DNA of 22,193 bases from Muribaculaceae bacterium (GCA_029052265.1 JAIDJJ010000322.1:1-22193), one strand, 5' to 3'. Numbered from the stretch's first letter, positions 1 to 5,755 are shown. Notes: generated by a model from the letters alone, not told the origin. A program made the numbers and translations.

Positions 1-221
1 TACTCCCTGATGATACGGCGCATCTCCTCATAGTCAGCTATATCCGCCTTGACGAAAGTATAGTTCGGACGGTCCTCGATGTCCTTGAGGTTTGCGAGGT
101 TTCCGGCGTATGTCAGCTTGTCGAGATTGACGATATGATAGTCGGGATATTTGTTGACGAATAGGCGCACTACGTGAGAGCCTATAAATCCGGCTCCGCC
201 GGTGATCAATATATTAGTCAT
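1..221 (-). CDS. rfbB: dTDP-glucose 4,6-dehydratase, N-terminal part (partial)
   Basis: RfbB (RmlB) converts dTDP-glucose to dTDP-4-keto-6-deoxyglucose, the second step of dTDP-rhamnose synthesis, in the cytoplasm. Only about 73 N-terminal residues are inside the window; the gene runs off the left edge. The translation begins MTNILITGGAGFIGSHVVRL, the short-chain dehydrogenase Rossmann start with the GGxGFIG nucleotide-binding motif at residues 8-14, followed by LDKLTYAGNL, which is characteristic of RmlB. I chose the ATG at 221 because family members start just before the first beta strand; an in-frame ATG at 236 would add five residues (MTKKP). It is the last visible gene of the rfbA-rfbC-rfbB series, 63 bp after rfbC, so co-transcription is likely. 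The identification is strong; the symbol rmlB is equally valid. Confidence 0.93.
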   Translation of the reverse strand, partial: MTNILITGGAGFIGSHVVRLFVNKYPDYHIVNLDKLTYAGNLANLKDIEDRPNYTFVKADIADYEEMRRIIRE

Positions 222-284
222 TGGTTTTTTAGTCATTGGTCGTTAGTTCCCAAGTCGATATTTATGAGGATATGGGAACGATAT

Positions 285-833
285 TTAAAATGGTGAAATG
301 AAATCTTTGAAGAGCGGATGTTCTTTATCCTTTTCACTAAGGATAGCTTCGGATTGATCAATCTTCCAGTCTATGGCAAGATCGGGATCATATACCGAGA
401 TTCCACCTTCCATTCCCGGGGCATAATAGTTGTCGCATTTATACTGTATGACTGAATCAGGTTCAAGGGCAACGAAACCGTGAGCAAATCCTCGAGGTAT
501 GAAGAATTGTAAATGATTTTCCTGCGACAACTCGACAGTGGCATACTTGCCGTATGTCGGTGAACCTTTTCTCAAATCTACTGCAATATCGAGAACCCTG
601 CCGTGAACGCACGTGATAAGTTTAGCTTGGGCATGGGGTGGCAGTTGGAAATGCAGTCCGCGGATCACTCCCTTATGACTTTTACTTTCGTTGTCCTGTA
701 TGAAATGGATTTCCCCTACCGCTTCGCGGAATTCCTTTTCGTTATAACTATTGAAGAAATAGCCTCTCATATCACCGAATACTTTTGGTTTTATGATCAG
801 CAATCCTTCTATTTCCGTCTTGATTATTTCCAC
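285..833 (-). CDS. rfbC: dTDP-4-dehydrorhamnose 3,5-epimerase
   Basis: RfbC (RmlC) epimerises dTDP-4-keto-6-deoxyglucose at C3 and C5, giving the precursor reduced by RfbD to dTDP-L-rhamnose. The 182-residue length is normal for this cupin enzyme. Visible family motifs are FGDMRGYFFNSYNEKEF near residues 19-35, the substrate-binding DNESKS segment, the catalytic-base histidine in VIRGLHFQ (H61), the FIPRGFAHGF strand (111-120) and the YKCDNYYAPG segment with its conserved tyrosines (131-140). It lies between rfbA (54 bp upstream) and rfbB (63 bp downstream) on the same strand. The gap to rfbA carries a degenerate 7-bp-period repeat rather than a recognisable promoter. The final enzyme, RfbD, is not in the window. 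Confidence 0.96.
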   Translation of the reverse strand: MEIIKTEIEGLLIIKPKVFGDMRGYFFNSYNEKEFREAVGEIHFIQDNESKSHKGVIRGLHFQLPPHAQAKLITCVHGRVLDIAVDLRKGSPTYGKYATVELSQENHLQFFIPRGFAHGFVALEPDSVIQYKCDNYYAPGMEGGISVYDPDLAIDWKIDQSEAILSEKDKEHPLFKDFISPF

Positions 834-846
834 CTTTAATCAATTG

Positions 847-881
847 GTAATTAGAAATTATTAATTAACAATTATGCATTG
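847..881. repeat. Degenerate 7-bp-period repeat, AT-rich
   Basis: The gap between rfbA and rfbC reads as four consecutive heptamers ending in AATTA (GTAATTA, GAAATTA, TTAATTA, ACAATTA, 847-874), then a degenerate fifth (TGCATTG). Only the first two bases of each unit vary. No insertion-sequence end or hairpin explains it. Similar 7-bp-period stretches of different sequence occur at 2525-2552 and 5725-5752. Confidence 0.6.
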
Positions 882-887
882 TGTTGA

Positions 888-1793
888 TTAGTCAAGATTG
901 CAGCTGTGGGTGCGTTCCACCTCATCGACGACCTTCATCAGGTATTGACCATATTGGTTCTTGAGCATCGGCTTGGCTATCTCGATCATTTTTTCTTTTG
1001 AGATCCACCCCTTCCTATAGGCGATGCCTTCAAGGCATGCTATTTTCAGACCTTGCCTTTTCTCAAGCACCTCCACATAGATTGATGCCTCCGCAAGAGA
1101 ATCATGAGTGCCAGTGTCAAGCCATGCGAAACCTCTGCCAAGCAATTGTATCTTCAGGTTACTTTCCTGAAGATATTCCTGGTTTAAGGTGGTTATCTCC
1201 AGTTCTCCACGTGGAGATGGCTTTATATGATGTGCCTTATCCACCACTGAATTGGGATAGAAATATAGACCTACTACCGCGTAGTTGCTCTTCGGATGCT
1301 GAGGCTTTTCCTCAAGAGATATGCAATTTCCGTTTTTGTCAAATTCTGCCACCCCGTAGCGCTCCGGATCATTTACCCAATATCCGAACACAGTTGCCTT
1401 GTTTCCCGATTCGGCATCTGCCACCGCCTGTTTCAACTTCGGGACGAAATAACTTCCATGGAATATGTTGTCTCCGAGAATAAGGCATACCGCATCGTCA
1501 CCTATAAACTCCTTTCCGATTATAAATGCCTGTGCAAGACCGTCAGGAGAGGGCTGTTCCGCGTACGAAAGTTTTATACCATAGTCAGAACCGTCTCCGA
1601 GAAGTCGCCTGAACCCCGGAAGATCCTGTGGTGTAGAGATTATGAGTATATCCCTGATGCCGGCGAGCATTAGGACGGATAGTGGATAATATACCATAGG
1701 CTTGTCGTAGATCGGGAGCATCTGTTTCGACACCCCCTTCGTGATGGGATACAGACGGGTGCCGGAGCCTCCGGCGAGTACGATTCCTTTCAT
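888..1793 (-). CDS. rfbA: glucose-1-phosphate thymidylyltransferase
   Basis: RfbA (RmlA) joins glucose-1-phosphate and dTTP to make dTDP-glucose, the entry step of dTDP-rhamnose and related deoxysugar synthesis. The 301-residue protein has the nucleotidyltransferase signature GGSGTRLYPIT at residues 8-18, then VSKQMLPIYDKPMVYYPLS with the conserved catalytic-region lysines, the LGDNIFHG motif with metal-binding aspartate D108, and EEKPQHPKSNYAVVGLYFY in the sugar-binding half. Length and motif order fit a full-length short-form RmlA. It heads the rfbA-rfbC-rfbB set and lies downstream of a small secreted protein and a UpxY-like regulator on the same strand, the position of a surface-polysaccharide locus. 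No clear TAnnTTTG promoter is seen just upstream, which favours read-through from the upxY promoter. Confidence 0.97.
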   Translation of the reverse strand: MKGIVLAGGSGTRLYPITKGVSKQMLPIYDKPMVYYPLSVLMLAGIRDILIISTPQDLPGFRRLLGDGSDYGIKLSYAEQPSPDGLAQAFIIGKEFIGDDAVCLILGDNIFHGSYFVPKLKQAVADAESGNKATVFGYWVNDPERYGVAEFDKNGNCISLEEKPQHPKSNYAVVGLYFYPNSVVDKAHHIKPSPRGELEITTLNQEYLQESNLKIQLLGRGFAWLDTGTHDSLAEASIYVEVLEKRQGLKIACLEGIAYRKGWISKEKMIEIAKPMLKNQYGQYLMKVVDEVERTHSCNLD

Positions 1794-1854
1794 GATATTT
1801 TATAACAAATATTATAGATAATTACACTTGAGTTATTGCTTTAATTAATCTGAA

Positions 1855-1882
1855 TATTTTAAGTGACACACTACTTAAAATA
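1855..1882. repeat. AT-rich inverted repeat between the secreted-protein gene and rfbA
   Basis: A perfect 10-bp inverted repeat, TATTTTAAGT and ACTTAAAATA, flanks an 8-base loop. It lies just 3' of the small secreted-protein gene on the minus strand and about 60 bp before the rfbA start. It could be a weak terminator, an RNA processing site or a protein-binding palindrome. The stem has almost no GC, so termination strength is doubtful. Confidence 0.5.
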
Positions 1883-1886
1883 CGCG

Positions 1887-2327
1887 TTAATTTATAATTT
1901 TCAAAAAAGATAGAGTCTTGTTTTGGTTGGAGAAGAGGGTGCAGCGGATGAGAGAGTTGGTCTGGCGACTCCCGCGCTCGTAGGCACCATCCATTTTTTT
2001 GTAGCCTATCTCTTTGAAGATATTGTCAATGGTCTTGACTTTGTCGGAGGTTACTACTTCTATGAGTTTGCCGTTGACACCTTCGTCGGAATTGTCGGTC
2101 TTTTTGAACCGTATCTTGTTGCCTTTTGCGTCGGTGAATACTGTGAAGCCGTCTTCGGGATCAGATTCGGTGAGTTTGTGAAACTTGCAGGTCTGCGCCA
2201 TGCGTTCTGTTGATATGTCGTCGATCAGGAGATTGGCGATGTATAGCGGATGCGGTGCCGAGGTCGTTTGAGAGAATGCTGAGAATGCTATGATGAGTAG
2301 AAGTGCAATTGTTGATAATGGTTTCAT
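1887..2327 (-). CDS. Small secreted protein of unknown function in the upxY-rfb operon
   Basis: I do not recognise the family. The ATG at 2327 gives 146 residues with a clear signal peptide: MKPLST, a hydrophobic core LLLIIAFSAF, then SQTTSA as the probable signal peptidase I region. An in-frame ATG 90 bp further upstream would bury this signal peptide behind a basic, low-quality extension, so I rejected it. The mature part is short and polar with two cysteines and no membrane segment; it mixes acidic stretches (ESDPEDGF) with lysine-rich ones. It sits between the UpxY-like gene and rfbA on the same strand, the place where B. fragilis capsule loci carry upxZ, but UpxZ is cytoplasmic and this protein appears exported, so it is not an obvious UpxZ. 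A real gene is likely given the signal peptide; its role is unknown. Confidence 0.7.
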   Translation of the reverse strand: MKPLSTIALLLIIAFSAFSQTTSAPHPLYIANLLIDDISTERMAQTCKFHKLTESDPEDGFTVFTDAKGNKIRFKKTDNSDEGVNGKLIEVVTSDKVKTIDNIFKEIGYKKMDGAYERGSRQTNSLIRCTLFSNQNKTLSFLKIIN

Positions 2328-2376
2328 TTTTGTTGAGAGTTTTGGTTGCTTCGTTATTGGCGCCTTGACGCGGGGG

Positions 2377-2396
2377 TTTCGCTCCAAGGAGCGAAA
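2377..2396. repeat. Perfect palindrome between the upxY-like gene and the secreted-protein gene
   Basis: TTTCGCTCC and GGAGCGAAA form 9-bp arms around a two-base centre (AA). It lies in the 132-bp gap 5' of the secreted-protein gene on the minus strand. The bases after it on that strand are C-rich, not T-rich, so a plain terminator is unlikely; an operator or RNA hairpin is possible. Confidence 0.55.
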
Positions 2397-2459
2397 AACG
2401 GAACAAAGAGGCGGCAAGAGGATTTCTCGCGGGATTTTTTTGCGCGATTTTTTGAATTT

Positions 2460-3566
2460 TTATTCGGGGAGGAAGTGGGGGCTGTAGTAGTCGTATTCGG
2501 TCTGGAGGAGGGTTTCCATTTTGCGTTGCCCGTTGTCGGTTGTCCGTTTTATGGTCTCGGCGTGGTCGGGGCGGTAGGCGGCTTCTGTGGCTGATTCGGA
2601 CTGGAGGAGGGAGACGCCGCGGCGGTAGTCGGCAAGACTGTGTTGGGTGACTGCCGAAAGTAGAAGGACGAGTGCCCGGGTTGCGGTTGAGGTTATGTGG
2701 TTTTGCCGACGTGCAAAACGTTCGGATGCGGAGGCGTAGCTTTCGTTGTTGCCGAGTATGCAGTTGGCTGCCATCAGTAATGCTGCCAGTTTTGCCTCAA
2801 TTTTTGGATTGTCAAGGCGAACTGCTTCCATGCGACGACAGAAAACGGTCAGTTCATTGACAGATTTATCTGAAAGGGGAAGATCTTGCGAGAAGCTGCG
2901 CATTGCCGCAAAGAGTTTTGGAATGAATGCGTCAATCTGGTCGTATCCTCTTTTGGTTTTCTTTGAAAATTCAAGGACCCGGACGTATTTGGCTTTCACA
3001 TCGTAGACTACAGTGCCGAGATTCTGTGACACGGCAAGCACCAGGTTTCCGGAATTGCTTTTTGGTCGCGGCATGTAGTATCCCACCAGTCCCGGGAACG
3101 ACCCTTCGACTATTTCCACTTTGTCGCCAAATTCGAGGTCTATATCATCTATAGAGAAGAATGGCAGTTCGTTGCGGTATGCCATCGCTATGCGCCGGAA
3201 GGCATACATGCGTGCATCTGAAACGATGGCGTATTTCCCTTCCGATCCACGGTTTAATACGAATGAGAATCCGTTCTGCATTCCGCACAGTCGCTTTACG
3301 GTGTCGAAATCCCCTTTTATAAATACGTATTGGAATGTCAAGGGGGTTTCCACCTTTATAAATTTCCCTTCCCTGTGCACCATTTTTATTATCGAAGGTG
3401 CAAAAAGGTCGAGCTGAGCATTTTCAACAGCGTTGAAATGCTCGACCACGGCATCGACAGAGCGTTTGATTCCGGCGGACGCAGACCTGACATATCTTAA
3501 GATATACCATTGTTTCTGGCGTTCGCGGAGAACTGTCGGAGAGGTAAAAAGTTGATTGGAAGACAT
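2460..3566 (-). CDS. UpxY-like NusG-family transcription antiterminator with long C-terminal extension
   Basis: This is a NusG paralogue of the UpxY type, which in Bacteroides binds RNA polymerase and prevents early termination in the leader of its own surface-polysaccharide operon. The NGN domain starts at about residue 18 (QWYILRYVRSA) and continues through FQYVFIKGD to FSFVLNRGSEG near 110; a KOW segment follows (EFGDKVEIVEGSFPGLVGYY, 145-164). The ATG at 3566 gives 368 residues; one 45 bp upstream is less likely because it pushes the NGN start further in. Typical UpxY proteins are about 170-190 residues, so roughly 170 extra residues follow the KOW region. They are mostly helical in appearance (about 205-335). 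The last 30 residues are partly encoded by a 7-bp-period repeat. Gene order (recombinase, upxY, sugar genes) supports the call. Specific regulation of this operon is inferred. Confidence 0.86.
   Translation of the reverse strand: MSSNQLFTSPTVLRERQKQWYILRYVRSASAGIKRSVDAVVEHFNAVENAQLDLFAPSIIKMVHREGKFIKVETPLTFQYVFIKGDFDTVKRLCGMQNGFSFVLNRGSEGKYAIVSDARMYAFRRIAMAYRNELPFFSIDDIDLEFGDKVEIVEGSFPGLVGYYMPRPKSNSGNLVLAVSQNLGTVVYDVKAKYVRVLEFSKKTKRGYDQIDAFIPKLFAAMRSFSQDLPLSDKSVNELTVFCRRMEAVRLDNPKIEAKLAALLMAANCILGNNESYASASERFARRQNHITSTATRALVLLLSAVTQHSLADYRRGVSLLQSESATEAAYRPDHAETIKRTTDNGQRKMETLLQTEYDYYSPHFLPE
2518..2552. repeat. Degenerate 7-bp-period repeat inside the 3' end of the upxY-like gene
   Basis: On the plus strand this reads ATTTTGC, GTTGCCC, GTTGTCG, GTTGTCC, GTTTTAT: successive heptamers, three beginning GTTG. 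It is in frame within the upxY-like gene and encodes its RTTDNGQRKM tail (about residues 340-350). The unit resembles the GTTGNNC heptamers at the end of msrA (5725-5752). Confidence 0.55.
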
Positions 3567-3640
3567 ATCTTTATTTGGTCTGATCTGAGACTCAACTCTG
3601 TAATACAACAAATTACCTATTGTCTCAAGTCAAACTTCCG

Positions 3641-3664
3641 AAAACTCCGCTATCTTTGGCGGAG
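3641..3664 (-). terminator. Hairpin followed by TTTT in the upxY leader (candidate attenuator)
   Basis: On the minus strand CTCCGC and GCGGAG form a 6-bp GC-rich stem with an 8-base loop, followed at once by TTTT then C. It lies about 75 nt before the UpxY start and about 40 nt after the predicted transcription start. The U run is short, so termination would be inefficient. That fits an attenuator to be overridden by UpxY-type antitermination, which is an inference from the family. Confidence 0.5.
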
Positions 3665-3665
3665 C

Positions 3666-3688
3666 GGTGACAGTGTCACCTACAGGTG
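3666..3688. repeat. Two overlapping, mutually exclusive hairpins in the upxY leader
   Basis: GGTGAC (3666-3671) pairs with GTCACC (3675-3680) around AGT. CACCT (3677-3681) can instead pair with AGGTG (3684-3688). Both use 3677-3680, so only one can form at a time. They lie between the predicted transcription start and the TTTT hairpin, the arrangement of alternative leader structures. They could equally be a DNA operator. Confidence 0.45.
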
Positions 3689-3708
3689 TCGGGTGTCTTA
3701 TATGGGTG

Positions 3709-3716
3709 CAAAGATA
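3709..3716 (-). promoter_or_regulatory. Bacteroidetes-type -7 promoter element for the upxY-like operon
   Basis: TATCTTTG on the minus strand matches the Bacteroidetes -7 consensus TAnnTTTG. Transcription would start near 3701-3704, giving a leader of about 135 nt. No good TTTG-type -33 element is visible upstream, only an A-rich stretch. A second copy of TATCTTTG points the opposite way at 3651-3658, inside the loop of the leader hairpin. Confidence 0.55.
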
Positions 3717-3792
3717 CGAATTTTTTTTGACATACATTGATTTTCAGATTTATTTTTGGATTTTTTTGCGGGAGGGAGGGGCGGAATGGAGG

Positions 3793-3819
3793 TAAGGTGT
3801 TTAAGGTGTTTAAGGTGGG
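3793..3819. repeat. Three tandem 9-bp repeats downstream of the recombinase
   Basis: TAAGGTGTT occurs twice and is followed by TAAGGTGGG, in exact 9-bp register. The array lies between the recombinase stop codon and the upxY promoter. It may be a recombinase or regulator binding array or simple slippage; no second copy was seen in the window. Confidence 0.6.
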
Positions 3820-3834
3820 TAACGGGGATGGGGA

Positions 3835-5037
3835 TCAGATGGATGAGATGATGAGGGAGTTGGCTGTGTCTACCACGGATGTCTCAAGAGAGGCGAGATA
3901 TATGCGAGTGGTGGTCTCGGAATCATGCCCCATCCCTTCGCTGATGACTCCGAGGGGGATCCCTTTTGACTTTGCCGCGGAAGCCCAGCTGTGACGCGCC
4001 ACATACATTGTAATGTTGCCCGTGAGACGCATTTTCTTCCCTATCTTTTTGAGGCTACGGTTAATGTTGTAGGCAGCGTTTCGGTAGGTGTTGTGCCGGT
4101 TGGAGGTTTCATTGCGGATTATGGGAAGAAGATAACCGCTGTCGCTTTGAGGATATTTGTCAAGTATGGTCTGCATCTCTTTTGTCCATGCAATGATGAG
4201 CATCCGTCCTGTCTTGCGGCGGCGGTATGTGATATATCCCTCGCGCAAATCCGATTTCCGGAGAAATGCCATGTCTACAAAACTCATGCCTCTCAGATAA
4301 AAGCTCATCATAAACATATCCCGGGCATAATCAAGAGATGGAGAAAAAGTAAGGTTCATGTTTTTTATACGCCCGATGTCCGGCAACGGGAGGGCTCTCT
4401 TTACTGTCTTGTCCACACCGGTATAGACATGCCTGAAGGGACGGCGGTCTTCGATAATATCCTCTTCGACGGCACGGTTGTAGGTAGCCCGCAATATACG
4501 CATATAGAATGATATGGTATTCGGGATAATGCCTCTGTCGCTGAGCCATGCCTCGTATCGCTCCATTGTGTCTGCCGAGATGCAATCCAGCAACAGATCT
4601 GTCCCTTCCCGGAATTTCTTAAAACTGTTGAGAGCAGACCTGTAGGTGTCGGCTGTGCCCGTCTTATGATTACATTTCATTTTTGTTATGAGGCTTTCCA
4701 TGTAGTTGAAAACCGTGTACTGACGGCTGTAAGCCTCAAATTCCACCACAATGTCGTCAGCCTCATATGTCATATTTCCCTGATCAAGCATCCGTATAAT
4801 CCGGTTGATACGCGCCATGTCGCAGCGCAGTCTTTCTCGGATCGCCAGCAAAATGCCGGAGCGCAAAGAGTTGTGGCGGAACGCCAGGGTGTTGCGCTGA
4901 TGGTCCCATTCCTCAGGGAATACATGATACTCGGTGTATATCTGACGTACTTTCCGGTTTTTAATTATCTGGAAGAAGATGGTTCCCTCGCGACCCTCCA
5001 CTGAAGAGGGACGGAATTTGATTTTCACAGTTGACAT
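3835..5037 (-). CDS. Tyrosine site-specific recombinase, Bacteroidales Tsr/invertase type
   Basis: A 400-residue tyrosine recombinase, expected to cut and rejoin DNA at specific sites; relatives next to Bacteroides polysaccharide loci invert promoter segments. The N-terminus (MSTVKIKFRPSSVEGREG) and a SAM-like core-binding domain (about 100-200) precede the catalytic domain. Visible catalytic residues are R249 (YLRGMSF), K275 (RRRKTG), R348 (YVARHSW), H371 (GMGHDSE) and nucleophile Y380 (RIYLAS). The first histidine of the usual HxxR box is tyrosine (MYVAR), common in this family, so the enzyme looks intact. The start at 5037 is preferred over 5055 because the latter overlaps the predicted promoter. 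It lies directly upstream of the upxY-like gene on the same strand, which suggests control of that locus. An excision integrase remains possible, but no element ends were seen. Confidence 0.9.
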   Translation of the reverse strand: MSTVKIKFRPSSVEGREGTIFFQIIKNRKVRQIYTEYHVFPEEWDHQRNTLAFRHNSLRSGILLAIRERLRCDMARINRIIRMLDQGNMTYEADDIVVEFEAYSRQYTVFNYMESLITKMKCNHKTGTADTYRSALNSFKKFREGTDLLLDCISADTMERYEAWLSDRGIIPNTISFYMRILRATYNRAVEEDIIEDRRPFRHVYTGVDKTVKRALPLPDIGRIKNMNLTFSPSLDYARDMFMMSFYLRGMSFVDMAFLRKSDLREGYITYRRRKTGRMLIIAWTKEMQTILDKYPQSDSGYLLPIIRNETSNRHNTYRNAAYNINRSLKKIGKKMRLTGNITMYVARHSWASAAKSKGIPLGVISEGMGHDSETTTRIYLASLETSVVDTANSLIISSI

Positions 5038-5052
5038 ACGGAGTTTTTTCCG

Positions 5053-5060
5053 CAAATTTA
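5053..5060 (-). promoter_or_regulatory. -7 promoter element for the recombinase
   Basis: TAAATTTG on the minus strand matches TAnnTTTG. It predicts a transcript start near 5046 and a leader of about 10 nt before the ATG at 5037. It overlaps the alternative ATG at 5055, which argues for the downstream start. No convincing -33 element is seen. Confidence 0.55.
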
Positions 5061-5086
5061 CGTTATCCGTAGGTCAATGCCGACGG

Positions 5087-5142
5087 GTATGCCCCCTCTG
5101 CAGAGAATAAGGAGAGATGCATATCTCCCGGGGGGCGCATAC
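5087..5142. repeat. Fold-back region between the recombinase and msrA
   Basis: GTATGCCCCC (5087-5096) and GGGGGCGCATAC (5131-5142) are inverted repeats differing by one inserted base. Between them lies a second near-palindrome, GGAGAG-ATGCAT-ATCTCC-like (5111-5128, one mismatched pair), and TCTGCAGA (5098-5105). The whole can form a nested cruciform. It sits about 27 bp upstream of the recombinase -7 element and 70 bp before msrA, so it may be an operator for either gene or a recombinase site. Confidence 0.5.
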
Positions 5143-5214
5143 AACAATTGTGATATCCGGAACGTTGGGGAGTTATCAGACAAATCTGACTAAAACCGAT
5201 AACAATATTCCGAT

Positions 5215-5736
5215 ATGACAGACAAGACTATCTATCTCGCGGGAGGGTGTTTCTGGGGCACGGAACATTTCCTCAAACTTGTGGAGGGTGTCACCGACAC
5301 CGAAGTGGGCTTTGCCAACAGCATCATCCCTAACCCGGGATATAAGGAGGTATGCACCGGAACGACCAATGCAGCAGAGACAGTGAAGGTGGTTTATGAT
5401 GCCGACGCCGTGTCTCTGCCATTTCTCCTGTCCCTTTATTTCAAAACTATCGACCCGACAAGTCTCAACAGACAGGGGGGAGACCACGGCACCCAGTACC
5501 GTACGGGTATATATTACACGGACCCTGCCGACCGACCTGTGATTGAGAAAGCTGTGGCTGAACTTGCCGGGGCGTATTCCAAGCCGATTGTAATTGAAGT
5601 GATGCCGCTGCAGAATTTTTATAAGGCGGAAGATTATCATCAGGATTATCTTGATAATAATCCGGGAGGATATTGCCACATCGACCCTTCGCTCTTTGAG
5701 CTTGCGAGAAAAGCGAAGGAGGGGGTTGGGCGTTGA
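5215..5736 (+). CDS. msrA: Peptide-methionine (S)-S-oxide reductase MsrA
   Basis: MsrA reduces the S form of methionine sulfoxide in proteins, repairing oxidative damage with thioredoxin as electron source. The 173-residue length fits a single-domain MsrA without MsrB. The catalytic motif GGCFWGTEH places the nucleophile at C12; YKEVCTGTTNAAE (43-55) corresponds to the usual substrate-binding GxTGHAE segment with N-A replacing G-H, a variation also seen in other lineages. Further cysteines at C47 and C154 (GGYCHI) are candidate resolving residues. PTSLNRQGGDHGTQYRTGIYY and FYKAEDYHQDYL are also typical. No signal peptide, so cytoplasmic. It is a single-gene unit, divergent from the recombinase and ending at a terminator. 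The stop codon lies inside a heptamer repeat. Confidence 0.97.
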   Translation: MTDKTIYLAGGCFWGTEHFLKLVEGVTDTEVGFANSIIPNPGYKEVCTGTTNAAETVKVVYDADAVSLPFLLSLYFKTIDPTSLNRQGGDHGTQYRTGIYYTDPADRPVIEKAVAELAGAYSKPIVIEVMPLQNFYKAEDYHQDYLDNNPGGYCHIDPSLFELARKAKEGVGR

Positions 5737-5752
5737 ACGTTGGGCGTTAAAA
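5725..5752. repeat. Degenerate 7-bp-period repeat at the end of msrA
   Basis: Four heptamers in register: GTTGGGC, GTTGAAC, GTTGGGC, GTTAAAA. The array overlaps the last two codons and stop of msrA and ends just before the terminator stem. Units one and three are identical. Confidence 0.6.
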
Positions 5753-5755
5753 TGA

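Noticed and set aside
211..248. Two copies of TAGTCATTGGT 15 bp apart before rfbB, as another heptamer array
   Set aside because: The spacing is not a multiple of seven, and one copy overlaps the rfbB start codon region. It may be related, but the register is broken, so I did not count it.
2328..2417. N-terminal extension of the small secreted protein to an ATG at 2417
   Set aside because: It would put 30 basic residues, encoded across the palindrome, before a well-formed signal peptide. The internal ATG at 2327 is far more likely.
3793..3819. CRISPR-like array
   Set aside because: The units are 9 bp and contiguous, with no spacers and no cas genes nearby.
5038..5055. Upstream ATG of the recombinase at 5055
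   Set aside because: It overlaps the predicted -7 element, and the family begins near MSTVKIKF, which matches the ATG at 5037.
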